Assembly (NCBI RefSeq): GCF_004402495.1
Contig: NZ_SOFH01000018.1
Span: 186,001-250,000, forward strand
Origin: Cryobacterium sp. HLT2-28
GTDB lineage: Bacteria > Actinomycetota > Actinomycetes > Actinomycetales > Microbacteriaceae
Reading direction: 5' to 3'
Length of the DNA stretch: 64,000 bases
Part shown: positions 53,986-64,000 of the stretch, piece after piece
Numbering within the stretch: position 1 is the stretch's first letter
How the letters are laid out: every line of letters begins with the position of its first letter
Made by a program: the position numbers and the translations under genes
Notes under the pieces: model-generated
Databases searched by the model: none
What the model saw: only the letters and a program-made list of their open reading frames with translations
Told to the model about the DNA's origin: nothing

Positions 53986-55239
53986 CTATTTCGACGCGAT
54001 CAGGTCGGCGGTGTCGCCGGCGGTGTCGGCCGCGCTGTCGTCTGCGGTGGCCGACACTGTGCCGTCGGCGAGGGTGATCAGGAGTTTCGTGGCGGCCGGG
54101 GCCTGGTCGGGGCGGCGAAGCACGTGGCCGTCGGGGAGCTGCACGATGGCGTACCCGCGGTCGAGCGTGCCCTGGGGGGAGAGGGCGCGCAGCTGGGAGC
54201 GCAGGTCGACGATGGCGGCGCCCGCCCGCTCCACCACCCGGTCGACGAGTTCGGTGCCGCGGGCCACATAGCGGGTGAGGTCCTCGGCGCGGGAATCGAT
54301 GATCCAGTCCCGGGAGCTGAGCACGGGGCGGGAACGGAGTTGGCCGATCCGGTCGATCTCGGTGGCGACGATTCCGGTCAGGCGGGTGCTGATCCGGGCG
54401 CGGGCCTGCTGCACCCGGTTGAGCTCGTCGGAGACGTCGGGCACGACGCGCTTGGCGGCATCCGTCGGTGTCGACGCGCGCAGGTCGGCGACCTCGTCGA
54501 GCAGCGGCCGGTCGGCCTCGTGGCCGATCGCGCTGACCAGGGGGGTCGCGCAGGCCGCCGCCGCCCGGAGCACCATTTCGTCGCTGAAGCCGAGCAGGTT
54601 CTGGAAGTCGCCGCCGCCGCGGGCCACGATGATCACATCGACCTCAGGGTCGGCGTCGAGGGCCTGGATGGCCGCGGTCACCTCGTTCACCATCCGGTCG
54701 CCCTGCATGGCCGCGTAGCGGATGCGGAAGTTCACGGCCGGCCAGCGCAACTGGGCGTTGCGGATGACGTCCTTCTCCGCGTCGGAGTCCTTGCCGGTGA
54801 CCAGGCCGATGCAGTGCGGGAGGAACGGGAGCGGCACCTTGCGGGAGGCGTCGAACAGGCCCTCCCCGGCGAGCTTCTTGCGCAGCCGCTCGAGCCGTTC
54901 GAGCATGTCGCCGAGACCCACGTGGCGCAGCTCGAACACCTGCATGGTGAGCGTGCCGCCCTTGACCCAGTAGTTGGGTTTGACCAGGGCGATCACCCGG
55001 TCGCCCTGCTTGAACTCGTCGGTGAGCCGGGCCTTCACGGAGGACCACACGGTGAAGCCGACGGTGGCGTCCTCGGTGAGGTCCTTGAGCTTGCCGTAGA
55101 CGTTCCCGCCGCTGACGCCCCACTGGGTGATCTCGCCCTCCACCCAGGCGGTGCCGAGCCGTTCGATGTAGCCGCGGATCTTGTTCGCCAGCACTGCGAC
55201 CGGCCACGGGGTCTCCACGGTGGGGGGTGCATCCTGCAT
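53986..55239 (-). CDS. xseA: exodeoxyribonuclease VII large subunit
   Basis: 417 residues. N-terminal OB-fold (about 10-105: [40 protein letters not shown]), catalytic domain ([59 protein letters not shown]) and a coiled-coil C-terminal region. The last 25 residues are Asp/Ala/Thr-rich. Divergent from ispH with 49 bases between. Confidence 0.95.
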   Translation of the reverse strand: MQDAPPTVETPWPVAVLANKIRGYIERLGTAWVEGEITQWGVSGGNVYGKLKDLTEDATVGFTVWSSVKARLTDEFKQGDRVIALVKPNYWVKGGTLTMQVFELRHVGLGDMLERLERLRKKLAGEGLFDASRKVPLPFLPHCIGLVTGKDSDAEKDVIRNAQLRWPAVNFRIRYAAMQGDRMVNEVTAAIQALDADPEVDVIIVARGGGDFQNLLGFSDEMVLRAAAACATPLVSAIGHEADRPLLDEVADLRASTPTDAAKRVVPDVSDELNRVQQARARISTRLTGIVATEIDRIGQLRSRPVLSSRDWIIDSRAEDLTRYVARGTELVDRVVERAGAAIVDLRSQLRALSPQGTLDRGYAIVQLPDGHVLRRPDQAPAATKLLITLADGTVSATADDSAADTAGDTADLIASK

Positions 55240-55276
55240 CGATCGTTCCTCCCACAGCGCTTCAGCGCTGCACGCT

Positions 55277-55282
55277 TAGACT
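55277..55282 (+). promoter_or_regulatory. -10 element (TAGACT), leaderless type, for ispH
   Basis: TAGACT ends six bases before GTG 55289; no ribosome-binding site. Same hexamer as for the 2H phosphoesterase gene. Confidence 0.55.
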
Positions 55283-55288
55283 GGCAGC

Positions 55289-56368
55289 GTGACTATTAGT
55301 ACGGATTCGCCCGTAATCGGCCTGGGCATGCCACGTATCCCGAGCGCACGCAACAGGCTCAAGGATACCCCCGTGGACGGAACGAAGCGGGTGCTGCTGG
55401 CCGCCCCGCGCGGCTACTGCGCCGGCGTGGACCGCGCCGTGATCGCCGTGGAGAAGGCCCTCGACCTGTATGGCGCGCCCGTTTACGTGCGCAAACAGAT
55501 CGTGCACAACGTGCACGTCGTCTCCGAACTGGAGAAGAAGGGTGCCATCTTCGTCGAGGAGGTCGACGAGGTGCCGACCGGCTCCCACATCGTTTTCAGC
55601 GCCCACGGCGTCTCGCCGGCGGTCGTGGGCGCCGCCGCCGACCGCGGCCTGCTCGCGATCGACGCGACCTGCCCGCTGGTGACCAAGGTGCACCGCGAGG
55701 CCGTGCGCTTCGCCAGGGACGACTTCGAGATCCTCCTGATCGGCCACGAGGGCCATGAAGAGGTCGAGGGCACCGCGGGGGAGGCCCCCGAGCACACCAC
55801 CCTCGTCGGCAGCCCCGACGAGGCCGACACCATCCAGGTGCGCAACCCCGAGAAGGTCGTCTGGCTCTCGCAGACCACCCTCAGCGTGGACGAGACCATG
55901 GAGACCGTGCGCCGCCTGCGGGCGCGCTTCCCCCTGCTGCAGGACCCGCCGAGCGACGACATCTGCTACGCCACCCAGAACCGGCAGGTGGCGATCAAGA
56001 AGATCGCCGAGGACTCCGACCTCGTGATCGTGGTCGGGTCGGCGAACTCGTCCAACTCGGTGCGCCTGGTCGAGGTGGCCCTGGAATACGGCGCCCGGGC
56101 CGCCTACCGGGTCGACTTCGCCAGCGAGGTCAAGCAGGAGTGGCTCGACGGTGTGGTCACGGTCGGGGTGACGAGTGGGGCATCCGTGCCGGAGGAACTC
56201 GTGCACGAGCTGCTCGCCGCGCTCGAGGACGCCGGCTACGGCAACGTCGAGGAGGTCAAGACGGCCGAGGAAGACCTGTTGTTCTCGCTTCCGAAGGAAC
56301 TGCGCAAGGACCTTGCCGGCAACAAGGACGCACGAGGGCTCGGCGGCCGGGTCACCCGCGCCGAGTAG
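55289..56368 (+). CDS. ispH: 4-hydroxy-3-methylbut-2-enyl diphosphate reductase
   Basis: 359 residues, last enzyme of the MEP isoprenoid pathway, giving IPP and DMAPP. Its [4Fe-4S] cluster ligands are Cys44 ([11 protein letters not shown]), Cys128 ([12 protein letters not shown]) and Cys226 ([11 protein letters not shown]). Conserved His in [10 protein letters not shown] and IGHEGHEE, and the [12 protein letters not shown] loop. The first 33 residues are an extra, non-conserved N-terminus; a later start is possible but none has better signals. Confidence 0.95.
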   Translation: MTISTDSPVIGLGMPRIPSARNRLKDTPVDGTKRVLLAAPRGYCAGVDRAVIAVEKALDLYGAPVYVRKQIVHNVHVVSELEKKGAIFVEEVDEVPTGSHIVFSAHGVSPAVVGAAADRGLLAIDATCPLVTKVHREAVRFARDDFEILLIGHEGHEEVEGTAGEAPEHTTLVGSPDEADTIQVRNPEKVVWLSQTTLSVDETMETVRRLRARFPLLQDPPSDDICYATQNRQVAIKKIAEDSDLVIVVGSANSSNSVRLVEVALEYGARAAYRVDFASEVKQEWLDGVVTVGVTSGASVPEELVHELLAALEDAGYGNVEEVKTAEEDLLFSLPKELRKDLAGNKDARGLGGRVTRAE

Positions 56369-56372
56369 ACGA

Positions 56373-56420
56373 AGGCCGGCGGCCGGCCCTCACGGCGGGC
56401 CGCCTTTCCGGCCCGTTGCG
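56373..56420. terminator. candidate terminator between convergent ispH and DUF6264 gene
   Basis: GGCCGGCGGCCGGCCC pairs imperfectly with GGGCCGCCTTTCCGGCC. Short T run only within the right arm. Position suits termination. Confidence 0.35.
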
Positions 56421-56434
56421 GCCGGCTGCAGGAA

Positions 56435-56989
56435 TCACGACTGGCTGTAGAAGGTGAGCAGCGTCGGGTCGGTGGCCAGGATGACCGACATGAACACGAA
56501 GATCACGACGAAGGCGACGACCGCGCCGATCAGCGGCAGGTAGAAGGCGCGCTTGCCGCGGACGAGCAGCAGGATCGCGCCGGCCGCGGAGGCAAGCCAG
56601 ACCGCTGCCTCCGTGAAACTCCCGGCGGTGATCAGCCCGGCCACCGAGGCGGCGGGGGTGTAGTCCCCGAGGTCCTGCTGCGTGTAGAGCATCTGCACGG
56701 CCTGGGGGAGGGCGCCGAGCACCCCGACCGCGAAGAAGGTGGCCAGGAGCCCGAAGACGAGCAGGGCAAGCGTCACCGGCCGGTCCCAGGCGGGCACGGT
56801 GCCGCGCGCCCGGGCGGCCTGGTTCGGGCCGGATGTCGTCGGGGTCGCCGACGGAACCGGCGGGACGGCGTCGGGGGCCGGAGTCCAGCTCCAGCCCTCC
56901 GGCGCCAGTTCGCCGTATTGCGGGCGTGGCCGGGAATCCTCGGGCGGGGTCCCCGCTGGTGTGGACAAAGGATTCTCGGCCATCGTCAT
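56435..56989 (-). CDS. DUF6264-like membrane protein
   Basis: 184 residues. Pro-rich cytoplasmic N-terminus (1-68, RPRPQYGELAPEGWSW) and four spans (about 72-95, 112-128, 130-148, 152-172). PQYGELAPEGWSW is typical of this Microbacteriaceae protein family. ATG 56989 or ATG 56983. Eight bases downstream of fba on the same strand. Function unknown. Confidence 0.82.
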   Translation of the reverse strand: MTMAENPLSTPAGTPPEDSRPRPQYGELAPEGWSWTPAPDAVPPVPSATPTTSGPNQAARARGTVPAWDRPVTLALLVFGLLATFFAVGVLGALPQAVQMLYTQQDLGDYTPAASVAGLITAGSFTEAAVWLASAAGAILLLVRGKRAFYLPLIGAVVAFVVIFVFMSVILATDPTLLTFYSQS

Positions 56990-56997
56990 CCCGGGTG

Positions 56998-58023
<1,026 letters not shown>

Positions 58024-58213
58024 TGTTTAGTCTCCTCGGTTGAACCGTTTCGGTTCTTCAATACTACCGAGGGAGGGTCGCCGGGCGTGCGAGACCGTGA
58101 GGCGGGATCGGGATCGTCGGGCGCTAGGCTGAAGGCGGCAGCGCTGATCCACCAGCGCCGGCCCAAAGACGGGTCACGCCACTGCCGCACTCTTCGTCCG
58201 GGAAGGACCATCT

Positions 58214-59200
58214 GTGAACAGCCCCGAAATCGCCCCCAATTTCACCCATCCCGACCGAAACCTGGCCATGGAACTGGTGCGCGCGACCGAGGCGGCCGCG
58301 ATTCGCGCGGTTCCGTTCATCGGCCGCGGCGACAAGAACGCCGCAGACAAGGCGGCCGTCGACGCCATGCGCGTCTTCCTCGGCACCGTCAACTTCGATG
58401 GCCTCATCGTCATCGGCGAGGGCGAAAAAGACGAAGCCCCCATGCTCTTCAACGGCGAGCGGGTCGGCAACGGCCGCGGTCCGGCCTGCGACATCGCCGT
58501 CGACCCGATCGACGGCACCAGCCTCACCGCCGCCGGCCGCCAGAACGCGCTCTCCGTCATCGCGGTGTCTTCCCGCGGCACAATGCTCGACGCGTCATCC
58601 GTGTTCTACATGGACAAGATCGTCACCGGCGGCGCCGGCCGCGGGGTCGTCAGCCTCGATGCGTCGATCGGCGACAACATCCGCGAGCTCTCGAAGAAGA
58701 CCGGCAAGCCGGTCGGTGAGATGGTCCTCGCCGTGCTCGACCGGCCGCGCCACGCCGGCCTGATCGACGAAATCCGCAGCGCCGGCGCCGGAACCCGGCT
58801 GATGAGCGACGGCGACGTCGCCGGAGGAATCAACGCGGCCCGCTGGGAGACGCGCATCGACATGTGCGTCGGCATCGGCGGCAGCCCCGAGGGCATCACC
58901 ACCGCGTGCGCGCTCAAGGCCATCGGCGGGTACATGCAGGGGCGCCTCGCCCCGAAGGATGACGCGGAGCGTGCTGGCGGCATTGCGGCCGGTCTCGACA
59001 TCGACAAGCTGCTCGAGCTCGACGACATGGTCAGCGGTGACAACACGTTCTTCGTGGCGACCGGTGTCACGGATGGCGGACTCGTCGACGGGGTGCGTCG
59101 CATGGGGCCGGTCATCCGCACCGAGAGCATCGTCATGCGGTCGAAGTCGGGCACCACCCGTCGCGTGATCGCGGAGCACCTCGCCTCGAAGTGGCTCTAA
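58214..59200 (+). CDS. glpX: class II fructose-1,6-bisphosphatase
   Basis: 328 residues, Mg-dependent phosphatase for gluconeogenesis. Metal sites in FIGRGDKNAADKAAVDAMR, VIGEGEKDEAPML and DIAVDPIDGTSLTA; substrate loops in SSVFYMDKIV and GIGGSPEGITTACALKAIGG. GTG start with GGGAAGGA upstream. Actinobacteria often rely on GlpX as sole FBPase. Confidence 0.95.
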   Translation: MNSPEIAPNFTHPDRNLAMELVRATEAAAIRAVPFIGRGDKNAADKAAVDAMRVFLGTVNFDGLIVIGEGEKDEAPMLFNGERVGNGRGPACDIAVDPIDGTSLTAAGRQNALSVIAVSSRGTMLDASSVFYMDKIVTGGAGRGVVSLDASIGDNIRELSKKTGKPVGEMVLAVLDRPRHAGLIDEIRSAGAGTRLMSDGDVAGGINAARWETRIDMCVGIGGSPEGITTACALKAIGGYMQGRLAPKDDAERAGGIAAGLDIDKLLELDDMVSGDNTFFVATGVTDGGLVDGVRRMGPVIRTESIVMRSKSGTTRRVIAEHLASKWL

Positions 59201-59235
59201 GGCCCAACCCCCGGCAACCCGGTTGCCCGGCCTCG

Positions 59236-59285
59236 CCGTGAACGAGGAGAGTCGCCGCTTGCGCGGCGACTCTCCTCGTTCACGG
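59236..59285. terminator. strong hairpin between convergent glpX and esterase genes
   Basis: Perfect 23-bp inverted repeat (59236-59258 and 59263-59285) with loop TTGC; AACGAGGAGAGTCGCCGC forms part of the arm. No T run. Bidirectional terminator by position. Confidence 0.75.
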
Positions 59286-59335
59286 TCGTGTCCGTCGCCG
59301 CAGGCAGACCGGAGGCCGGTGGCGCCCAGCGGTGG

Positions 59336-60277
59336 TCAGACGCCCAGCCGATTCCTCAACCAGGCGTGGGCGCGGGCCTTGTAGTCGGTTGCGAGGCGCG
59401 TCGTGGCGGCGATGGTCTCGAAGGCGTGGGGGGCGCCGGGAATGATGTCGAGCGTGCAGTCGACGCCCGCGTCGCGGAGGGCGGCGGCGTAGGTGCGGCC
59501 TTCGCCATAGAACAGCTCGATGTCGCCCATTCCGATCCACGCCGCGGGGAGACCGGTGAGATCGGTTCGCCGGGCCGCGGCAGCGTACGGCGGAAGATCG
59601 GCAGCTCCTGGTTCCTGACCGAGGTAGGCCTTCCAGCCGGCGCGGTTCGATTTGTTGTTCCAGAGTCGGTGCCTGACGGCGTCGAGTTCGCGGCGGCCGG
59701 CTGTGCGGTCGTCGAGCATCGGGCAGAAGAGCCATTGTGCGACCGGTTGGACGCCGCCCTGATCATGGATTCGCTGAACCAGTGTCGCGGCCAGGCCGCC
59801 TCCGGCGCTCTGCCCGCCGATCGCGATCCTGGCCGGGTCCACGCCGACGTCGACGACGGATTCGAGCAGGGCGTTCCAGGCGAAGAAGCAGTCGTCGAGA
59901 GCTGCGGGGAACGGGCTCTGAGGTGCGAGCCGGTATTCGATCGACACCACCACGATGCCAAGGTCGCGAGCGACGTCGGCCATGTGGACGTCGTCCTGGG
60001 ACGCCTTCCCGATCACCATGCCACCGCCGTGGATGTTCAGCAGGGCCGCCCTCTTTCCGCGATCGGGGGGTGAGGATCCGGGGGGTGAGAATATGCGAGC
60101 GGGCTGGCCGTTGGCCAGCGTCACGACGTTGAAAGACACCCCGTCGAACTGCGAGGGTGTCTTCACTCGTTTGAGCAGCCCGTTGATCACGGAGCGACCT
60201 GCGCTCGTCGTCACCGGCGGGTTCGGGACAAAGCGGAAGATGCGTCGGAGCTCAGGATTGAGGCGGGAGGCCTTCAT
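59336..60277 (-). CDS. alpha/beta hydrolase, HSL (hormone-sensitive lipase)-like esterase
   Basis: 313 residues from ATG 60277, with GGAGAGGAG directly before it. Oxyanion HGGG in LNIHGGGMVIGK (about 90), nucleophile Ser in GGQSAGGGLAA (about 157), Asp region GMGDIELFYGEG (about 250) and His in GAPHAFETIA (about 282): the full HSL/Est-type set. Acts on short-chain esters in this family; native substrate unknown. Confidence 0.92.
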   Translation of the reverse strand: MKASRLNPELRRIFRFVPNPPVTTSAGRSVINGLLKRVKTPSQFDGVSFNVVTLANGQPARIFSPPGSSPPDRGKRAALLNIHGGGMVIGKASQDDVHMADVARDLGIVVVSIEYRLAPQSPFPAALDDCFFAWNALLESVVDVGVDPARIAIGGQSAGGGLAATLVQRIHDQGGVQPVAQWLFCPMLDDRTAGRRELDAVRHRLWNNKSNRAGWKAYLGQEPGAADLPPYAAAARRTDLTGLPAAWIGMGDIELFYGEGRTYAAALRDAGVDCTLDIIPGAPHAFETIAATTRLATDYKARAHAWLRNRLGV

Positions 60278-60359
60278 CTCCTCTCCTCTGGCGCCGACGG
60301 GTGGGAGGACGACGCGTTCCACGAACGGTCAGCGGAGAGCGGCGCTTCCCGCCGATGGT

Positions 60360-61763
60360 TCAATCCCGGCCCCCGTCTAGTCCGGCGGTCGCCAGCGCCA
60401 CGGCGTCCAGGTCGCTGGTGTCGAGGTCGCTCGCGTCCCGTTCCGCGGCCTCCAGTTCGGCCACGAACTCCCAGGCCGCCAGCTCCCGGGTGCTCTCTTC
60501 GATGGCCGCCAGCGGAGCGAGCACCTTTGACTCGTCGAGGGCGTTGAGCTTGCGAGCGGTCGGCAGCACCTGGCGTTCCATCGAGCCGACGAACCCGTTG
60601 TAGTCCTTCACCGTGCGTTCGATCGAACGGCCCAGTTTCTCGATGTGGGTCGCCGTGGTCGACAGCCGGGCATAGAGCTCGCGGCTGAGGTCGAAGAGCA
60701 CCTTCGCGTCGTGGGTGAGCACGTCCTGCTGCCAGGTGAATGCGACGGTCTTCAGCACCGACCAGAGCGTGACGGGCGAGGCGAGGGCGACCCGCCTGGA
60801 GAAGGCGAACTCCATGATCGACGGGTCGGCCTCGAGCGCGCTCGAGACGAGCGACTCGCCGGGGATGAACGCGATCACGATTTCGGGGGAGGCCTCGAGC
60901 CCCTGCCAGTAGGCCTTGCCGCCGAGGGTGCTGATGTGGTCGCGCACCGCCTTGACGTGCGCTCCGAGGAGCGCGGTGCGCCGGGCGCCCTCCGCCCCGG
61001 TCGCCGTGGCCGGAATCTGGCTCGCCTCGAGGAACGCGGTGAACGGAACCTTGGCGTCGACCGCGATGTTCTTGCCGCCGGGCAGGTGCACGACCATGTC
61101 GGGGCGGCCGGCCCCGGCATCGGAGCTGATGCTCGACTGCACGTCGAAGTCGACGCGCTCGATGAGGCCGGCGGCCTCGACCACGCTGCGCAGCTGGGTC
61201 TCGCCCCACACTCCTCTGGTGCTGTTGGAGCGCAGGGCGGACGCCAGGGTTTCGGCGGTGCTGCGCAGGCGTTCCTCGGATTCGGTGGCGTTGCGCAGCT
61301 GCTGGCTGAGTTCGCCGTGCTGCACGCTGCGCTGGGCCTCCAGCTCGGTAACCTTCTTCTGCATCTCGGAGAGGCTTTCCCGCACGGGGGCGAGGGCCTG
61401 CAGGACCGTGCTTTCCCGCTGCTCGCGTTGCGTGCGGGCGGCGGTCTCTGCGCGCTGACGCTCGTCGAACTCGCGCGCGCGGCGCTGCGCGTCTGCGAGT
61501 TGCTCGCGGAGGGCATCCGTCGTGGCCTGCACCGACGCGAGTTCCTCCCGCAGAATGGCCGACACGGCCGCCTCGGAGGAGCGCAACTCGGCCAGCGCCA
61601 CTTGGTGCCGCGCCACCAGAAATGCGGGGTCCTCGGCCGGGGTGGTGCTCGCGGCCGTTCCGCGCTGCTGCACTCCACGCCGTTGGACGAGGACGAGCGC
61701 GCCCAGGGCGCCGAGCAGCGCGCCGAGGGCGATGCCGAGAAGGAGTGTGAGCCAGGGATCCAT
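60360..61763 (-). CDS. rmuC: DNA recombination protein RmuC
   Basis: 467 residues. N-terminal span (about 5-27), coiled coil (about 55-175) and RmuC nuclease-like domain (about 190-440: STRGVWGETQLRSVVEAAGL, RPDMVVHLPGGKNIAVDAKV, PFTAFLEA, IVIAFIPGESLVSSAL). The PGG-VDAKVP region is the PD-(D/E)XK core. Linked to limiting recombination at inverted repeats, of possible interest given the many hairpins here. Confidence 0.93.
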   Translation of the reverse strand: MDPWLTLLLGIALGALLGALGALVLVQRRGVQQRGTAASTTPAEDPAFLVARHQVALAELRSSEAAVSAILREELASVQATTDALREQLADAQRRAREFDERQRAETAARTQREQRESTVLQALAPVRESLSEMQKKVTELEAQRSVQHGELSQQLRNATESEERLRSTAETLASALRSNSTRGVWGETQLRSVVEAAGLIERVDFDVQSSISSDAGAGRPDMVVHLPGGKNIAVDAKVPFTAFLEASQIPATATGAEGARRTALLGAHVKAVRDHISTLGGKAYWQGLEASPEIVIAFIPGESLVSSALEADPSIMEFAFSRRVALASPVTLWSVLKTVAFTWQQDVLTHDAKVLFDLSRELYARLSTTATHIEKLGRSIERTVKDYNGFVGSMERQVLPTARKLNALDESKVLAPLAAIEESTRELAAWEFVAELEAAERDASDLDTSDLDAVALATAGLDGGRD

Positions 61764-61861
61764 GCCACTACTCTGCCAGCGCCCACCGACATCGCCGGGA
61801 ATAGGGCGGCGGGCCGCGCAGGTTCGTCGACGCGCCGGCGCTCGTCAGTTCGGAATCCGCG

Positions 61862-62464
61862 CTACGACTCGAGCGCCCGGCCGTACAGGTCAGGATCGTT
61901 CCGGGTCGTCGGCGACACGACGAGGTGCTCCCGGTTGATCCGGAGTGCGAAAGAACCGAGGTAGGGCAGCTGGATGACGGTGCTGAGCCCGGCCCGCCAG
62001 GCCTCGGCGAGGGCGGGGATGACGCGGTTCTCGGGGAGGTCGCCGAGCGGGGCGGCCATCGACGACCGCCACCTCTCGCAGGCGTCCGGGTCGATGCCGG
62101 AACCCCAGAATTCCGAGGGCCAGGTCGAGGTCGCCTTCCACAGCTCGTCATCGGTGAGGGTGTCCAGGAGGTGCTGGGTCATCTCGTCGGGGGTGCTGAC
62201 CCGGAAGATCGGCGGGTCGAAGTGCGTCCAGGCCCGCTTCCACTCGGACAGCCAACGCCTGCGTGCGGCATCGACGTCGAGGTTCTCCGGGCGATGGGAA
62301 GAGCCCGGGTCGGGCTCCGAATCGAGCCGGGGCACGGCATCGATGTCCAGCCGCCAGGCGCTCCGCACGAAGAGCAGGTAGATCAACGGGGGCCAGCATT
62401 CCTCGACACTGACCTGCATGTCGTGCGGCCAGGGATTGCCCGGCAGATCGTCGGAGGAGCGCAT
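61862..62464 (-). CDS. hypothetical protein
   Basis: 200 residues, cytoplasmic, no signal or span. Trp-rich N-terminal half (EECWPPLIYLLFVRSAWRLD, RRRWLSEWKRAWTHFDPPIF) and C-terminal IQLPYLGSFALRINREHLVV. GAGGAG lies about eight bases before the ATG. Codon bias is typical of the host. I do not recognise the family. Between the rmuC and exonuclease genes on the same strand. Confidence 0.8.
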   Translation of the reverse strand: MRSSDDLPGNPWPHDMQVSVEECWPPLIYLLFVRSAWRLDIDAVPRLDSEPDPGSSHRPENLDVDAARRRWLSEWKRAWTHFDPPIFRVSTPDEMTQHLLDTLTDDELWKATSTWPSEFWGSGIDPDACERWRSSMAAPLGDLPENRVIPALAEAWRAGLSTVIQLPYLGSFALRINREHLVVSPTTRNDPDLYGRALES

Positions 62465-62497
62465 CCGCCGATTCTCCTCTTCCGGGCGGGCCTCGCG

Positions 62498-63121
62498 CTA
62501 CGGGTGGTTGAGGGCCATCGGGCCGTGCGTGGCGGCCATCTCCTGGGTTGCGACCGGGCCGATCGCCCCGATCTTGACTCCGGAGATGCGGGCCAGGTCT
62601 TCGAGGGTGTCGGCGTCGTGCCGCCCAGCCGCGTGGATCATGATCGCCGCGCACGCTTCGGCGTCGGCGAGGGCGTCGTGGTGGGCGAACCCCTCGAACC
62701 CGGCCGCCATCGCGGCCACGGGCAGCCGGTAGGAATCGAGCTGGTAGGTGCGCCGGGCAACCTGAAGGCTGCAGACATAGCTGAAATCGGGAACCGTGAG
62801 GCCGGCGACCGTGGACGACGTCTTGATCACGCCGAGGTCGAAGCCGGCGTTGTGGGCGACGAGATGGTCGCCGTCGGCGAACGCGACCAGGTCGGGGAGC
62901 TGCTCCGTCCAGGTGGCCGCACCGACGACATCCGTGGGACGGATGCCGTGGATCTTGATATTCCATTCGAGGAACGCGTCGTGCCCGGGTGCGGGCTGGA
63001 TGAACCAGCCGACCCGGTCGACGACACGTCCGTCGCGAACCTTCACCAGCCCGACGGAGCAGGCCGAAGCGCCCGAAGAGTTTGCGGTCTCGAAGTCGAT
63101 GGCGGTGAAATTGACTGGCAC
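62498..63121 (-). CDS. DEDDh 3'-5' exonuclease (DnaQ-like)
   Basis: 207 residues. ExoI FTAIDFETANSSG (5-17), ExoII VAHNAGFDLGVIK (about 89-101) and ExoIII HHDALADAEACA (about 147-158, catalytic His/Asp), followed by a 50-residue tail. Similar to stand-alone DnaQ-like exonucleases involved in trimming or proofreading; not fused to a helicase or GIY-YIG domain. Confidence 0.92.
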   Translation of the reverse strand: MPVNFTAIDFETANSSGASACSVGLVKVRDGRVVDRVGWFIQPAPGHDAFLEWNIKIHGIRPTDVVGAATWTEQLPDLVAFADGDHLVAHNAGFDLGVIKTSSTVAGLTVPDFSYVCSLQVARRTYQLDSYRLPVAAMAAGFEGFAHHDALADAEACAAIMIHAAGRHDADTLEDLARISGVKIGAIGPVATQEMAATHGPMALNHP

Positions 63122-63191
63122 CCCTTCATGCTCTCACGGGCCGCCGACACGGCTTCCCCCGGCGCCAGAGCGCGGCACCGGGCCCAGCCGG

Positions 63192-63197
63192 TACGAT
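63192..63197 (+). promoter_or_regulatory. -10 element (TACGAT), probable leaderless promoter of ychF
   Basis: TACGAT ends eight bases before GTG 63206; no ribosome-binding site lies in the spacer. Confidence 0.45.
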
Positions 63198-63205
63198 GGA
63201 CTCTC

Positions 63206-64000
63206 GTGGCTCTTACTATTGCAATCGTCGGACTGCCCAATGTCGGCAAGTCCACCCTCTTCAACGCGTTGACCAAGAACAACGTGCTGGCGGCGAACTA
63301 CCCGTTCGCCACGATCGAGCCGAACGTGGGCATCGTCAACCTGCCGGACTCCCGGCTGGCGGCGCTCGCCTCGATCTTCGGCAGCGAACGGCTGCTGCCG
63401 GCGCCGGTGTCGTTCGTCGACATCGCCGGGATCGTGCGCGGCGCGAGCGAGGGTGAGGGCCTCGGCAACAAGTTCCTCGCCAACATCCGTGAGGCCGACG
63501 CCATCGCGCAGGTCATCCGCGGTTTCGCCGACCCCGACGTGGTGCACGTCGACGGCGCGGTCAACCCGGCCGGCGACATGGAGACCATCAACACCGAGCT
63601 CATCCTCGCCGACCTGCAGACCCTCGAGAAGGCCATCACGCGCTTCGAGAAAGAGGTCAAGGGCCGCAAGATGCCCCCGATCGTGCTTGAGACCGCGCTC
63701 AAGGCGCAGGCCGTGCTCGACGCCGGGCAGCCGCTGTCCTCCGCGACCCTCGACATCGAACCGATCAGGGAACTCGGCCTGCTCACCGCCAAGCCGTTCA
63801 TCTACGTGTTCAACGTCGATGAAGACGTGCTGCAGGATGCCGACAAGCTCGCCGTGATGGCCGCGCTCGTGGCCCCGGCCAACGCCGTGTTCCTCGACGC
63901 CAAGCTCGAGTCGGAGCTAAGCGAGCTCGACGCCGAGGACGCCGCCGAGATGCTCGCCTCCACCGGCCAGGCCGAGAGCGGCCTCGACCAGCTCGCCCGG
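63206..64000 (+). CDS. ychF: redox-regulated ATPase/GTPase YchF, C-terminus beyond window
   Basis: 265 codons visible to the edge. Obg-family G domain: G1 IVGLPNVGKSTLFNALTK (residues 7-24), G3 FVDIAGIVRGASEGEGLGNK, and the NVDE (G4-like) motif of YchF which shifts preference to ATP. Binds ribosomes and regulates stress response. GTG 63206 begins the conserved strand; the C-terminal TGS domain lies outside the window. Confidence 0.95.
   Translation, partial: MALTIAIVGLPNVGKSTLFNALTKNNVLAANYPFATIEPNVGIVNLPDSRLAALASIFGSERLLPAPVSFVDIAGIVRGASEGEGLGNKFLANIREADAIAQVIRGFADPDVVHVDGAVNPAGDMETINTELILADLQTLEKAITRFEKEVKGRKMPPIVLETALKAQAVLDAGQPLSSATLDIEPIRELGLLTAKPFIYVFNVDEDVLQDADKLAVMAALVAPANAVFLDAKLESELSELDAEDAAEMLASTGQAESGLDQLAR

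Overview
The window is chromosomal DNA of a high-GC Gram-positive bacterium, most probably family Microbacteriaceae (Actinomycetota). The evidence is the strong G/C third-position bias, frequent GTG starts, the mycothiol-conjugate amidase Mca, DUF501, DUF4245, DUF4307 and DUF6264 proteins, an actinobacterial PIN-PhoH protein, and synteny such as ftsB-DUF501 after eno and greA/DUF4307 facing mca. I cannot name the genus from sequence alone.

Layout. 1-8.0 kb: the end of an ABC ATPase gene, ferritin, histidyl-tRNA synthetase, enolase with a strong intrinsic terminator, a coupled divisome-type operon (ftsB, DUF501, membrane-anchored S8 protease) and NADH dehydrogenase II. 8.09-12.78 kb: a tRNA-Leu(UAA) gene whose last 24 bases recur at 12753-12776. 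The 4.6 kb between the copies is a more A+T-rich genomic island without an integrase; it carries an ECF42-type sigma factor with two YCII/DGPF proteins, a DinB/DUF664 protein, an SRPBCC protein and a GNAT acetyltransferase. 12.8-16.3 kb: a divergent alsR-like regulator and alsS-budA (acetoin pathway). 16.3-21.2 kb: a 2H phosphoesterase, a DUF222/HNH protein, an aldo/keto reductase, two decayed gene fragments and Ppx/GppA. 21.2-25.0 kb: an ABC exporter divergent from a NarL-type two-component system, with a palindrome between them. 25.1-27.3 kb: a large Ig-like secreted/membrane protein.

27.4-32.8 kb is the most unusual region: a tightly coupled operon (a 28-codon repeat peptide, MFS transporter, PLP deaminase/aldolase-like protein, FAD sugar-lactone oxidase, and a GH1-family protein lacking both catalytic glutamates). 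Next come an ABC-2 exporter, LemA, HtpX and a YcaQ-type glycosylase (33-37.4 kb), then a PotABCD/Fbp-like ABC importer (37.7-41.7 kb), an AI-2E family permease and threonine ammonia-lyase. 44.2-64 kb is housekeeping: greA, DUF4307, mca, trhA, uppS, a class V aminotransferase-like protein, phoH, fumC, carbonic anhydrase, DUF4245, xseB-xseA, ispH, DUF6264, fba, glpX, an esterase, rmuC, a DEDDh exonuclease and the start of ychF. Central carbon enzymes (eno, fba, glpX, fumC, alsS-budA) are well represented.

Beyond genes, the window holds a dispersed REP-like palindrome family, several long intergenic hairpins, a 13-unit pentanucleotide repeat running into a stop codon, a recurring hexamer (GGATGC/GCATCC) that appears to override codon preference, and several genes with a -10-like hexamer 6-8 nt before the start codon (leaderless type). 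All function calls are from reading the sequence; no database search was run.
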